Below, in pieces: positions 8,508-17,724 of a stretch of 64,000 nt of DNA (positions within the stretch are counted from its first letter, which is position 1; every line of letters starts with the position of its first letter). The notes below the pieces were generated by a model. The model did not search any database. It was not told the DNA's origin and worked only from the letters and a program-made list of their open reading frames with translations. This DNA comes from SFLA01 sp045595165 (GTDB taxonomy: Bacteria > Bacillota > Clostridia > Oscillospirales > CAG-382), in NCBI GenBank assembly GCA_045595165.1, contig JAZNZY010000003.1, positions 24,006 through 88,005 of the forward strand, read 5' to 3'. The translations under genes and the position numbers were made by a program.

Positions 8508-9818
8508 ATGGCAAAAAACAAATCTTTACCGTTTTTCTTTTCGCCTCTTGCGGCGGTAGGAATAGTTTTTCTTGCCAATCCCATATTCGGAATAGTTGAC
8601 ATTTTGCCGGATGCGTTGGGTTGTCTGTGTCTGTGGCTTGCCCTTACCGAGCTTTCGTATATCGACAGCCGTATAGACACTGCCCGAAGCCGCCTTTTAC
8701 TCCTTGCGGGGATAGAAGGAATAAAGCTTGTTTTAACTCCCACGCTGTATAAAAGCGTAGTGTCATCGGACACCTTGGCGGCAACGGCGTTTTTCGGCGT
8801 TATAGAAGGACTGTTGCTCATATTGGCTTTCAACAATCTTTACGAAGGACTTTCTTATTCCGTTTCCCGTCGGGGAGATGGAAAAAGTCTTAACGTGTTT
8901 GAGGGCGCAAAGGCGCTGTGCTTCGTTTTCGTGGTGCTCAGGGTGCTTATGAATATCGTTCCCGAATGCGCCGCGCTTTTTGAGCTTGCGGCTCACAGCG
9001 ATATTACCAATGCGGAATTGTTCTACAGCATTGCGGGACTAAAAAATTATTTCCACCTGCTTAACGGATTTATAGTTATCATTATGGGCGTATGGTGGAG
9101 CATAAGTGCTTGCGGAATGTTTAAAAAGCTTCGGAGGGACAGCGCATTTACACAGTCCCTTGCTATTTCCTACGGGGAAGGCTATTCCGCCAATCTTCGG
9201 GTAAAGACCTCTTCCTGGTTCAGAACTGCCGCCCGTATAGTTATGGTTGCACTTGTATTCTTTTTCAATTTCGATCTGGGATACCGCAGTATGCTGCCGA
9301 ATTTTGTGGGAACAGCATTTCTTTTGGCAGGAGTCGCCGTGTTGGGATACCCTCTCAAAAAACAGCTATACAAGCGTTTTTCCCTGCCTGTTATTATATA
9401 CGCCTTTGCCGTTCAGATAGGTGCGTACATATACCGCGCTTTGAATGTGGATCTTACCATCGAATTTTTCACACAGCTCAATTGGGTGGACGTTACTGTG
9501 TGCGGAGTTATCGGACTGGCGGAATTTATATCGTTTATACTGCTGGCGAGAATGTGCGAAAAAATATTTACCGAATACGTAAACGGTATCTGCGGTGAAA
9601 AGACGGCAGGTCTTATGTATTCCGTAAAGATCGCCGTATACGCTTCGGGCTTTATATATTGGGTGGGCTACACCCTGCCTCTGTTAAGAGGATATCTTGT
9701 TTTACCTCAGATCGTTGCACTTATCGCCATCGGCGCAATTATAAACGCAAACGTGAATTTTGTTCGCGGATGCGTAGAAAATCCGGAGGAAAATGTAAAT
9801 CTATGTGCGGATTTATAG
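8508..9818 (+). CDS. Polytopic membrane protein of unknown function with internal repeat
   Basis: 436 residues and about ten predicted hydrophobic segments. A strong AAAAGGAG ribosome site precedes the ATG. The N-terminal half has GIVDILPDALGCLCLWLALT at about residue 28; a similar unit, LGYRSMLPNFVGTAFLLAG, appears at about residue 257, so the protein may be two copies of one domain. No known transporter or enzyme motif was recognised. It ends in TAG inside the first codons of asnB (16-base overlap), so it is coupled to asnB. Function unknown. Confidence 0.8.
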   Translation: MAKNKSLPFFFSPLAAVGIVFLANPIFGIVDILPDALGCLCLWLALTELSYIDSRIDTARSRLLLLAGIEGIKLVLTPTLYKSVVSSDTLAATAFFGVIEGLLLILAFNNLYEGLSYSVSRRGDGKSLNVFEGAKALCFVFVVLRVLMNIVPECAALFELAAHSDITNAELFYSIAGLKNYFHLLNGFIVIIMGVWWSISACGMFKKLRRDSAFTQSLAISYGEGYSANLRVKTSSWFRTAARIVMVALVFFFNFDLGYRSMLPNFVGTAFLLAGVAVLGYPLKKQLYKRFSLPVIIYAFAVQIGAYIYRALNVDLTIEFFTQLNWVDVTVCGVIGLAEFISFILLARMCEKIFTEYVNGICGEKTAGLMYSVKIAVYASGFIYWVGYTLPLLRGYLVLPQIVALIAIGAIINANVNFVRGCVENPEENVNLCADL

Positions 9819-11689
9819 GAATTTTAAATAACAACGGTATTACCGAAAGAGATATAGCGGACACAAAGGCGATGTCCCACGTTATAAGGCACAGGGGTCC
9901 CGATCTTGACAAAGGTTATACGGGGGACAAGGTGTGCTTCGGCTTCCGCCGTCTTTCCATAATCGATCTTGAGGGCGGAACACAGCCTTACGTTTCTCCC
10001 GACGGACGCTATTCCTGCGTCTACAACGGCGAGGTATATAATTATCTTGAACTCCGTAACGAGCTTCTTGCCAAGGGTGAAAAGTTTGAATCCAATTCCG
10101 AAATAGAAGTAATGGTCCGTCTGTACTCTTTGTACGGGGAAAGCTTTATATCCCGCCTCCGCGGTATGTTCGCTTTTCTTATATACGATAAAGAAACGGG
10201 CACTCTAATGGCGGGAAGAGATCCTTTCGGTATAAAGCCCCTGTACTTCCGCGTGGAAAAGGAACGCACCGTGTTCGCCAGCGAGATGAAGGCGTTTTTC
10301 GCAGACAGCGAGTACGAGGGCTTTTCCGTGGACAGCACCCTCCTGCAGCATTATTTCTCCTTCCAGTTTGTGCCCGAGCCCGATACCGTGGGAGGGGATA
10401 TAAAGAGCGTGCCCAAGGGCTCATATATGCTGGTGAAGGGTGATACGAGAGAAACCTTTTCTTACTGGAAGCCCGTTTTTGCTCCTGACCGTACAGGTAC
10501 TTACGATACCCGAAAAAAGGCTCTTCGTGAAGCCGTAGAAAGCTCGGTTCAGTATCATATGCTGGCAGACGTTCCCGTGGGAAGCTTTCTCTCCTCTGGC
10601 GTGGATTCCGCCATTATCACCGCAGTTGCTTCCAAGCTTCAGCCGGGTATAAAAGCGTTCACCGTGGGATTTGACGTAAAAGGCTTTTCCGAAATCGAAG
10701 ACGCCTGCGAAATTTCCGCACATCTTGATATAGACCATATTACTCTCCGCGCAACGGTGGAGGATTTTAAAGAAGCCTTTGAAAAAACCATATATCATCT
10801 GGATTCTCCCGTAGCAGACCCTTCCGTTGTGGCGATCTATCTGATCTCCCGTGAAGCGTCCAGGCACGTAAAAACTATTCTTTCGGGCGAGGGAAGTGAT
10901 GAATTGTTCGGCGGCTACCGTCAGTACGCCACCGCCGCGCCCAGCGCGCGAATGAACTCTCTGCCCGGATTTATTAAGAGCTTTCTTTTGTTTATTGCAA
11001 ATATGATGCCCGACGGAATGAAGGGCAAGGGTTATATCACCCGCGGCTGTGTTCCTATCGAAAAACGCTTCGTAGGCGGCTCGTTTATATTTACCGAGCA
11101 GCAAAAATCAAAGTTTTTGCGCACATTTGATAAAGACGTTCACTTTACCCAGCGCACCGCGCCTATCTTTGAATCCGCAGTGGGCTACACACCGCTTCAA
11201 AAAATGCAGCATTGCGATCTTAATTGCTGGCTTCCTTCGGATATCCTTGTAAAAGGGGACAGGCTTTCTATGGCGCACTCCCTTGAAGCCCGCGTTCCTT
11301 TTCTGGATAAAGAGGTGTTCAAGGCGGCAAGATGTCTGCTGGACAGCGATAAGATCTCCCACGGCACCACAAAGTATATCTTAAGAGATACTTTTTCCGA
11401 TCTGCTTAACAGCGAAACGGTGGTCCGTCCCAAGAAGGGATATCCCGTTCCCGTAAGAATATGGCTTAAGGACGAATTGTTTGATTGGGCAAAGAATATT
11501 CTTGCAAACAACCCCGCGCCTCAGTTTATAGACGAACGGTACGTTATCGATCTGCTTGAAAAGCACGCTTCCGGCAAGGGGGATTATTACCGTCAGATAT
11601 GGGCGGTCATAGCCTTTATGACATGGTACCGCCTTTACGTTACCGAGGCGGATATCACCCGTAATAAGATCGTTGCGGGCGAGTTTTAA
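9803..11689 (+). CDS. asnB: Asparagine synthase (glutamine-hydrolysing)
   Basis: 628 residues. Makes asparagine from aspartate, ATP and glutamine. The N-terminal class II glutaminase domain starts MCGFIG, giving the catalytic Cys2 after Met removal; this fixes the start at 9803 although the frame is open further upstream. The domain carries RHRGPD and YNGEVYNY. The synthetase half has the ATP-pyrophosphatase loop SSGVDSAI (about residue 267) and SGEGSDELFGGYRQY. The ribosome site GGAGGA lies 12 bases upstream, a rather long spacing, and translation may depend on coupling with the overlapping upstream gene. A terminator follows. Confidence 0.96.
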   Translation: MCGFIGILNNNGITERDIADTKAMSHVIRHRGPDLDKGYTGDKVCFGFRRLSIIDLEGGTQPYVSPDGRYSCVYNGEVYNYLELRNELLAKGEKFESNSEIEVMVRLYSLYGESFISRLRGMFAFLIYDKETGTLMAGRDPFGIKPLYFRVEKERTVFASEMKAFFADSEYEGFSVDSTLLQHYFSFQFVPEPDTVGGDIKSVPKGSYMLVKGDTRETFSYWKPVFAPDRTGTYDTRKKALREAVESSVQYHMLADVPVGSFLSSGVDSAIITAVASKLQPGIKAFTVGFDVKGFSEIEDACEISAHLDIDHITLRATVEDFKEAFEKTIYHLDSPVADPSVVAIYLISREASRHVKTILSGEGSDELFGGYRQYATAAPSARMNSLPGFIKSFLLFIANMMPDGMKGKGYITRGCVPIEKRFVGGSFIFTEQQKSKFLRTFDKDVHFTQRTAPIFESAVGYTPLQKMQHCDLNCWLPSDILVKGDRLSMAHSLEARVPFLDKEVFKAARCLLDSDKISHGTTKYILRDTFSDLLNSETVVRPKKGYPVPVRIWLKDELFDWAKNILANNPAPQFIDERYVIDLLEKHASGKGDYYRQIWAVIAFMTWYRLYVTEADITRNKIVAGEF

Positions 11690-11706
11690 AAAATAAATAA
11701 AAAAAT

Positions 11707-11749
11707 AACGGCTTTTTCCTTTTAAAATAAGGATAAAGCCGTTTTTTTG
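11707..11749 (+). terminator. Rho-independent terminator after asnB
   Basis: AACGGCTTTTTCCTT pairs with AAGGATAAAGCCGTT (one mismatch) and is followed by a run of T. Confidence 0.9.
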
Positions 11750-11750
11750 T

Positions 11751-11795
11751 CGGGGTCCCGAAGAAGTCGCAGACTTCTTGGGGTGATTTGGGATT
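11751..11795 (+). repeat. Hairpin repeat family B, copy 1
   Basis: CGGGGTCCCG, then stem AAGAAGTC-GCA-GACTTCTT (8 perfect pairs, GCA loop), then GGGGTGATT. Related copies lie at 33251-33290, 33288-33332 and 59473-59529. This copy directly follows the asnB terminator. Confidence 0.75.
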
Positions 11796-11872
11796 ATTAT
11801 GTATCAACGCTCCCTTTTTTGGACAAAATACGCATATACAATGTAGTATTATATGTTCGGGAGGTAAAGTAT

Positions 11873-12193
11873 ATGCATATTGATTACAAATTAAGAGGAA
11901 CCACACTCACTGCATCGCTTCACGGAGAAATAGATCATCACACCGCGGCGATAGCCCGTTCGGAGATCGATATGGAAATAGACCGTGTAAAAGCCACGGG
12001 GCTGAATCTTGATCTTTCGGATATTTCCTTTTGCGATTCATCGGGACTTGGTCTGGTGATGGGTAGGCTTAAAAAAATGAAAGCGGGCGGCGGAAGTGCT
12101 GTAGTGGTAAATCCGTCGGAACGGGTGGAAAAGGTATTGCATCTGGCAGGAATAGACACACTTATGCCCATAAAAAAGGAGGAAAGAAAATGA
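11873..12193 (+). CDS. spoIIAA: Anti-sigma F factor antagonist SpoIIAA
   Basis: 106 residues, a single STAS domain. The conserved phosphorylation loop is FCDSSGLGLVMG (about residues 54-65); its serine is the site phosphorylated by SpoIIAB and dephosphorylated by SpoIIE. When unphosphorylated it binds SpoIIAB and frees sigma F in the forespore. The ATG at 11873 has GGGAGG nine bases upstream; the open frame extends further 5' but lacks a ribosome site. Stop overlaps the spoIIAB start as ATGA. First gene of the classic spoIIA operon. Confidence 0.95.
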   Translation: MHIDYKLRGTTLTASLHGEIDHHTAAIARSEIDMEIDRVKATGLNLDLSDISFCDSSGLGLVMGRLKKMKAGGGSAVVVNPSERVEKVLHLAGIDTLMPIKKEERK

Positions 12194-12639
12194 GTAAATC
12201 TCCCCTTAATCGTTTTAAGGCGGAATTTCCCGCCAAAAGTATTAACGAAGGCTATGCCAGAATGGTGGCGGCGGCTTTCGTTTCCCAGCTTGATCCCACT
12301 GTTGCGGATCTTGCGGATATAAAAACAGCGGTAAGCGAGGCGGTTACAAACTGTATCGTCCACGCATACCGTGATAAAACGGATTATTGCCCCATCTACA
12401 TAACGGGAGCATATTATGCTGACGGAAAAACAGTTATCACCGTCCGTGATAAGGGTTGTGGCATAGAGGATATATCCAAAGCGGTAACCCCTTTATATAC
12501 CACGGACCCCGGGGGCGAGCGAAGCGGAATGGGTTTTACCATTATGGAAAGCTTTTGCGATAAAATGACAGTTTCCTCCCGTGTGGGGAAGGGTACTACG
12601 GTTCGGTTGGTGAAGAAAATTGTTCGTCCGCAGTCCTGA
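12190..12639 (+). CDS. spoIIAB: Anti-sigma F factor / serine kinase SpoIIAB
   Basis: 149 residues, GHKL-fold kinase. N box EAVTNCIVHAY (about residues 54-64), G1 box RDKGCGIED and G2 region GGERSGMGFTIM bind ATP. It holds sigma F inactive and phosphorylates SpoIIAA. It sits between spoIIAA (4-base overlap) and sigF (20-base overlap), so all three proteins are made in linked amounts, as the partner-switch mechanism needs. Confidence 0.96.
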   Translation: MSKSPLNRFKAEFPAKSINEGYARMVAAAFVSQLDPTVADLADIKTAVSEAVTNCIVHAYRDKTDYCPIYITGAYYADGKTVITVRDKGCGIEDISKAVTPLYTTDPGGERSGMGFTIMESFCDKMTVSSRVGKGTTVRLVKKIVRPQS

Positions 12640-13324
12640 TACTCCGTCACTCATAGCCTCCGCACAGCAGGGGGACAAGGAAGCGTTGGATATTCTTGTA
12701 AAAGAGAATATGGGCTTGGTAAAATCTATTGCTTTTCGCTTCCGCGACCGTGCCGAAATCGATGATCTTATTCAGCTGGGCGTAATAGGGCTTATAAAGG
12801 CGATACGGGGCTTTTCTTTTGAACGTGAAACCGTTTTGTCTACCTATGCTGTTCCTTTGATCACGGGGGAAATAAAGCGTTTTTTAAGGGATGACGGTAC
12901 CGTTAAGGTTTCCCGAGAACTGAAAAAACGAGGAAGAACAGTACTTAAAGCGAGGGAATATATAATTTCCGAAACAGGCAGTGAGCCTACCTTAAAATAT
13001 CTGGCAGAGTATTGCGGTCTTTCCGAAGAGCAGACCTTGGAAGCACTGGATTGCGCTTTGCCCATACTATCCTTTTCCTCCCCCGTGGGGGACAAAACGG
13101 TGGAGGAATATGTGGGGGAAGACTGTATGGCACCGCTAACGGAAAGCATTGCTCTTACCCAAGCGATAGGTGCCCTTCCCGAGGAAGAACGGGTTTTGGT
13201 GGAATGCCGCTTTTACCGCGGTCTTTCCCAACAGCAAACGGGTGTCATTCTGGGCTGTACCCAGGTGAAAATATCCCGTATGGAAAAAAGAGTAATAGAA
13301 AAATTAAGACAGCAGTTAAAATGA
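12620..13324 (+). CDS. sigF: Sporulation sigma factor F
   Basis: 234 residues. Forespore-specific RNA polymerase sigma factor. Region 2 is visible as DDLIQLGVIGLIKAIRGF (about residues 48-65), region 3 as the SRELKKRGRTVLKAREYI segment, and region 4 as the C-terminal LSQQQTGVILGCTQVKISRM helix-turn-helix. A TGA in this frame at 12611-12613 limits the start; the first usable initiator after it is TTG at 12620, inside spoIIAB. The ribosome site is weak (GGTGAAG), as expected for coupled translation. Length matches Clostridial SigF. A terminator hairpin overlaps the stop codon. Confidence 0.95.
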   Translation: MFVRSPDTPSLIASAQQGDKEALDILVKENMGLVKSIAFRFRDRAEIDDLIQLGVIGLIKAIRGFSFERETVLSTYAVPLITGEIKRFLRDDGTVKVSRELKKRGRTVLKAREYIISETGSEPTLKYLAEYCGLSEEQTLEALDCALPILSFSSPVGDKTVEEYVGEDCMAPLTESIALTQAIGALPEEERVLVECRFYRGLSQQQTGVILGCTQVKISRMEKRVIEKLRQQLK

Positions 13325-13350
13325 AAAAGCAAGGCGCGCCCTTGCTTTTT
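13324..13350 (+). terminator. Rho-independent terminator of the spoIIA operon
   Basis: AAAAAGCAAGG - CGCG - CCCTTGCTTTTT, directly after the sigF stop. Confidence 0.85.
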
Positions 13351-13648
13351 GTTACATTTTCACAAACTTTTAAAAAACGTAAAAATTTTATAGATGTTTT
13401 TGCTTTTTCAGTCACTATATAATAAGAAGAGGAAATCAATGCAACTGTAAACGCATATGCGCCCACGTCAAATTGCACAAATTTGCACTTGTTCACAAAA
13501 TATTTATAGACTTTTTGCCCATATTATGGTAATATGTATATGACAAGTTAAACAGGTTAAAGGACGCGTTGAAAGGAGGTAATATTCAAGTCGTCCAATG
13601 CCGTAAAATCACCCACTACAACAAAATAAAGAAAGGATAATTACAACC
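13351..13648 (+). promoter_or_regulatory. Long 5' leader / promoter region of the split M23 gene
   Basis: 298 bases without a gene. AT-rich promoter-like sequence lies at about 13500-13545 (TTGCCC and TATATG in a roughly 17-base arrangement, weak). A strong GAAAGGAGGTAA at 13570-13581 has no ATG, GTG or TTG at a suitable distance, while the gene's own site (GAAAGGA, about 13633) precedes the ATG at 13649. The orphan Shine-Dalgarno resembles the STAB-SD mRNA stabiliser known from Bacillus leaders. No riboswitch or transcription-factor site was recognised. Confidence 0.4.
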
Positions 13649-15967
13649 ATGAAAAGACGTTTTACAAAAGTAACGGCTTTCATCCTTGCCATTACCCTTA
13701 CTTTACCGTTTACGGTATTTGCTGCAGCGCAGGATGAAAAAGCCTCGAGCGATAGCACCGACATTGCTTATGAACTTACAGAATTACGAAACGAATTTGA
13801 AAAGCACTTCCTTATGTCGGACGGCACGGTAGTTGCCGCCACGTACGCCGAACCGGTCAATTATTATGATAAAGCTGAAGGTATGTGGAAGGAAATTGAT
13901 AACACTCTTACACACAGTAACGGACGCTACCGCAACAAAGGACACGGCGGGTTCGACGTATCATTCCGAGGAGAAAACACAGGCGGAGATATGGTGGAAA
14001 TGTCAGACGGCAGCCACACGATATCCTGGACTGTTTCCGTGCAAAACGAACTCGGCAAAAAAGACACGGTAAAAAGCCGAATTGATGCTTCCGTAAAACA
14101 AGAGAGAAGCGATAGCGGAAATAAATTTGCCGCAGACAGGGCAGGTTCGGCAATTAAGTATAATTCCCCTTTTTCCGGCAACAAGTTAATAAACGTAGAT
14201 TACACCGTTTCCCAGTATAAGGTTAAAGAGGATATAACCATATATTCCTCCAAAGACGGAAACGCGATACACTACACTTACAACTGCGGGGATCTTACAG
14301 CGATTCTCAACCCTGACAACAGTATTGATTTTGTTGACCGGGAAGGCGAACCCGTATATACCGTTCATAAACCGTATATGTATGATTCCGCAGGTAACGG
14401 TTCATATAATTTCAGCATAACCTTAAAACAACAGGGCGGCGTTTGCACAGTAGTTATGACCCCCGACAAAGAATGGCTTGACACTGCGGTTTATCCCGTT
14501 GTTATCGACCCGACGGTGACTAATAATAAAATTACTACCAATTACGATGACACGTATATTCATTCGGGTGACAGCGCAGGTGATCACATAAATGAAGAAA
14601 CTATGACGGTCGGATTACTTGGCGGCGTACAAAACTACGGCTTGTTAAAGTTACACGTATTACCCACCATACCTGCCAACGCAACCGTCGCTAAAGCGGA
14701 ATTGGTGCTCAGGCTGCCCACAGGCTCTACCAGCGGCGGACCGTTTACTTTAAGACAAATAACCACCTCTTGGTCGGAAAATACAGTTAGCTTCAGCAGC
14801 CGGCCTATTGCAACAAAGGCAGTAGATTCTTCTGTTGCCGCAGACTTCGGCGCATTGAAAATAACTTTTGATATAACCACCCACTACAACGCTGTGTTGG
14901 CAGGAACAAGAACCGACTACGGCTTCCAGATAGAGAATACCAACAAATCCTTGAACGACTTCAACTGCCCATACACAAGTAATTGCGGGGATCTTTCGCA
15001 GTTTCCTGTAGTGCAGATACGATACACGCCGACAAACGAAAGCGAATCCAACAACACCTTTGCCACTGCGGACGAAATAGAGCTTTTACCGCAGCCCGGC
15101 ATCAAAACTTATATATAGGGTACAAAGGCGAGCGGAACATCGGCAGATTATGACTATTTCAAATTCGTTGCGCCAAGACACGGCAGAGTAGAAGTTTTTT
15201 TAACGGTGTATGGCACCACAGCTTACACTTTGTCGGTATATAACGAAAATCAAAGCCTGAACGACTCGACCACTACGGCGCTCCTCACGCATTATTCCGA
15301 CGGCACCAAAACGATGACAGGCGGTTTGTCGTTTACCGCAACAAAAGACGGAGATTCGAATGGAAATTTAGACACCTATTACATTCGTGTGTATGCCCCT
15401 GCAAGCGCTACCTGTTCTTATCGCTTAATGATAGAATACTCGACTGACTATGCTTCACTCAACTGGCAGTATCCGCTACCCACCAACTGGGTTGACGTTT
15501 CTTCCCCTGCGGGAACACGGCTTTTCAACGGCTCTTATGAATATCACGAAGGAATTGACATTCCGGCAAACAGCGGCGTTGATGTGCTCGCCGTTGCCGA
15601 TGCATATGTTTATAGAAGCAGCTGGGATTCCAGTATGGGGAATTACGTAACATTATATACTGCTGTTGTAGAGAATTTAGCAATCAAAAGCCGATTAGAC
15701 GTTGACCCTTACGACTCCGAAGCGTCGTTTGTTATAACATATATGCATTTATCGTTGCTTTCTGTTGCCGAAGGTACCGATGTAACTAAAGAACAAAAAA
15801 TAGGAGAGGTCGGAACAACCGGCTATTCAACAGGCAATCATTTGCATATAGGTATATTTTCCAGCAGCACTTTGCCGAATTATATGACCGCCAATTTGCC
15901 TACTGATGTAATTAATCCCTACGACTTTTTCTACGACGATGTTTCTTTCACCGGGACGCCATACTAA
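13649..15967 (+). pseudogene. Secreted DNRLRE-PPC-M23 metallopeptidase gene split by an in-frame amber codon
   Basis: A single 773-codon frame broken only by TAG at 15116-15118 (codon 490). Residues 1-28 form a signal peptide (basic start, hydrophobic core, AFA-type end at VFAAA). Residues about 290-460 resemble a DNRLRE surface domain (TNYDDTYIHSGD..., LLKLHVLP..., GFQIENTN). A PPC (pre-peptidase C-terminal) domain begins at ESNNTFATADEI and continues past the TAG as GTKASGTSADYDYFKFVAP in the same frame. An M23 LytM-type peptidase follows with zinc ligands in HEGIDI, the MHL motif and GNHLHIGIF. The downstream part alone has no signal peptide and no ribosome site at its first Met (15206), so independent translation is unlikely. 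Either a recent nonsense mutation or readthrough. Three other genes here stop at TAG, so the code is standard. Confidence 0.85.
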
Positions 15968-15981
15968 GGAGGTAACTCTAT

Positions 15982-16986
15982 ATGAAAAAGATTTTGCTTA
16001 TTACTGCAGTTTTTATATTGCTATGCGTTTTGCTTATTTCGTGCAACAAGTTAACAGACGATGAAAACAGCAAAAACGTTATGCAAAACGAAGCATCATT
16101 AACAGAACTTTCTGTTCCCCTCGACATTTCAATAACGGAGGATGAGGAAGTCTCAAAAACAGATGTTTCCGTTCCCACCGAAAACTCCGTAAACGAAGAC
16201 CCGCCGCCCGAAACTTCCGAAACCGAAAAAAGCCGGACCGAAGTAACCGAATCATACATATGGTATGGCGAAAAGGAAATGGACGAATGGTTTGCCGAAG
16301 CTAAAGACGGCTGGGAAAAGGAAGATTCTTTAGACGGAAAGCACATAAGATTTTTTCACCAGGTAGACGGACGTCTAATAAATTACATCGTCACTCAAGA
16401 AAAGTTCTACCACTACGTCTCCTTTGCGGGAGACACGAAATTAGGCGGCACAACCGCTGCAGTGTGCGAATATTTTGGAATCAGCAAAGAAGAATATATG
16501 GCATACTATAACAATCATTTGATGAATTCCGGAAAGGTGCCGTACGGCGTAATTCCGATAGGGATATACGGGAATATCGATCTCTATCGTTATGATGCAA
16601 TATTTTCGGAGGAATTCTGGAATCATCCCGACTATTTGTTAAGCGGTTACGTTGCTCCGGAAACAGATGATTACTACACGTCATTGAAAGACAGAAACGG
16701 CTATATGAGAGTATACTATATCATAGACCGTCTGCTCATAGAACATGTCGGCATAGATGCTTTTGAACAATGGCTTGAAGAAAAAGAGGATTCAGACCAA
16801 AACATTATTGAATTCGTTAAAGATTTCGGTATAACACGTGAAATTTATGAGGATATATACCGCGAAACCTGCTATTCCGAGTGGCTCGATAGATGGAGTA
16901 TGATCCCGTATAACCCCGATTATCTTTTCGGCACGCCCGAAATGCAGGATGAATACTTCAAGGTCCATCCTTTGAACAAAGAATAA
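15982..16986 (+). CDS. Putative lipoprotein of unknown function
   Basis: 334 residues. Type II signal peptide with lipobox LLISC; Cys21 would be lipidated. A Ser/Thr/Glu-rich linker (residues about 30-85) leads to an acidic folded region with many Tyr and Trp residues (YGEKEMDEWFAEAKDGW). No known family recognised. AAGGAGGT lies just before the ATG, and the gene starts 15 bases after the split M23 gene ends, so it probably belongs to the same transcript and acts at the outer face of the membrane. Confidence 0.8.
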   Translation: MKKILLITAVFILLCVLLISCNKLTDDENSKNVMQNEASLTELSVPLDISITEDEEVSKTDVSVPTENSVNEDPPPETSETEKSRTEVTESYIWYGEKEMDEWFAEAKDGWEKEDSLDGKHIRFFHQVDGRLINYIVTQEKFYHYVSFAGDTKLGGTTAAVCEYFGISKEEYMAYYNNHLMNSGKVPYGVIPIGIYGNIDLYRYDAIFSEEFWNHPDYLLSGYVAPETDDYYTSLKDRNGYMRVYYIIDRLLIEHVGIDAFEQWLEEKEDSDQNIIEFVKDFGITREIYEDIYRETCYSEWLDRWSMIPYNPDYLFGTPEMQDEYFKVHPLNKE

Positions 16987-16991
16987 AACAC

Positions 16992-17020
16992 AAAAAAGCC
17001 GCGAAAATATCGCGGCTTTT
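16992..17020. terminator. Bidirectional terminator between convergent genes
   Basis: AAAAAGCCGCG - AAAATAT - CGCGGCTTTT. It serves the lipoprotein gene on the plus strand and the serC-serA-polA-rsmI-cyclophilin run on the minus strand. Confidence 0.88.
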
Positions 17021-17035
17021 AGTCTTTTCGTGTGA

Positions 17036-17710
17036 TTAGTTTTTGGGTTCCGTTCTTATGGTAATGCTCTTGATCACAGGCTTATCTGAATCGGCAACTG
17101 CGCCGTTGTAGCCTTGGGGTACGGTTTCGCATATTTTGTCCACCACTTCCATACCGCTTATAACGTGGCCGAAAGCGGCGTACTTGCCGTCAAGACTGTC
17201 TTCGCTGTCCTCGTGTACGATAAAGAACTGGCTGCTTGCGCTGTTGGGATCGTTGGCACGAGCCATAGAGATTACGCCTCTCTTGTGGGAGATGGGATTG
17301 TCGTGTCCGTTTGCGGAAAATTCGCCCACAACCGTCTTTTCCGCACCGCCGGTACCGTTACCCTCGGGGTCTCCGCCCTGCATCATAAAGCCTTTCATAA
17401 TACGGTGGAAGGTGAGTCCATCGTAAAATCCGCTTTGGGCAAGGGAAATAAAGTTGCCAACTGTTTTGGGTGCGGCGCTTTGGTCAAGCTTTACGGTTAT
17501 CATACCGTAGTCTTTAATATCTATATCCGCATAATAGGTAAGGTTGGGGTCTGCTTCCACGTATTTTATCTCATTTTTGCAGGAGCTTATTCCAACTATT
17601 ACTCCTATCAGCACCGCTACGCACAATACTGCTATGATAGAGTAAATAACCGTTTTCTTTTGCTGCTCGGCTTTTCTTTGCTGTGCCGCATAGCTGTTTT
17701 TCTTTGACAT
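17036..17710 (-). CDS. Membrane-anchored cyclophilin-type peptidyl-prolyl isomerase
   Basis: 224 residues. A basic N-terminus and one membrane helix (about residues 22-44, ending GISSC) anchor it; the rest is an external cyclophilin domain. Motifs: GFYDGLTFHRIMKGFMMQGG (catalytic Arg in FHR), SMARANDPNSASSQFFI, and DGKYAAFGHVISGM. It speeds proline isomerisation of exported proteins. SSC could be a lipobox, but the long cytosolic N-terminus argues for a plain membrane anchor. Starts 14 bases after rsmI ends. Confidence 0.92.
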   Translation of the reverse strand: MSKKNSYAAQQRKAEQQKKTVIYSIIAVLCVAVLIGVIVGISSCKNEIKYVEADPNLTYYADIDIKDYGMITVKLDQSAAPKTVGNFISLAQSGFYDGLTFHRIMKGFMMQGGDPEGNGTGGAEKTVVGEFSANGHDNPISHKRGVISMARANDPNSASSQFFIVHEDSEDSLDGKYAAFGHVISGMEVVDKICETVPQGYNGAVADSDKPVIKSITIRTEPKN

Positions 17711-17724
17711 AAATAATTCCTTTT

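Noticed and set aside
11740..11765. Spo0A-box-like TTTGTCGGG upstream of spoIIAA
   Set aside because: It lies in the asnB terminator and family B repeat and only partly matches TGTCGAA; no convincing sigma-H promoter was found either, although one is expected.
13435..13500. Tiny ORF ATG CAA CTG TAA and TTGCAC repeats before the M23 gene
   Set aside because: Too short and without conservation evidence to call a leader peptide or an operator.
15116..15118. Genome-wide recoding of TAG or pyrrolysine insertion
   Set aside because: The membrane protein ending at 9818, the GNAT gene ending at 34922 and the HAD gene ending at 59579 all terminate properly at TAG; no suppressor tRNA or pyl genes are in view.
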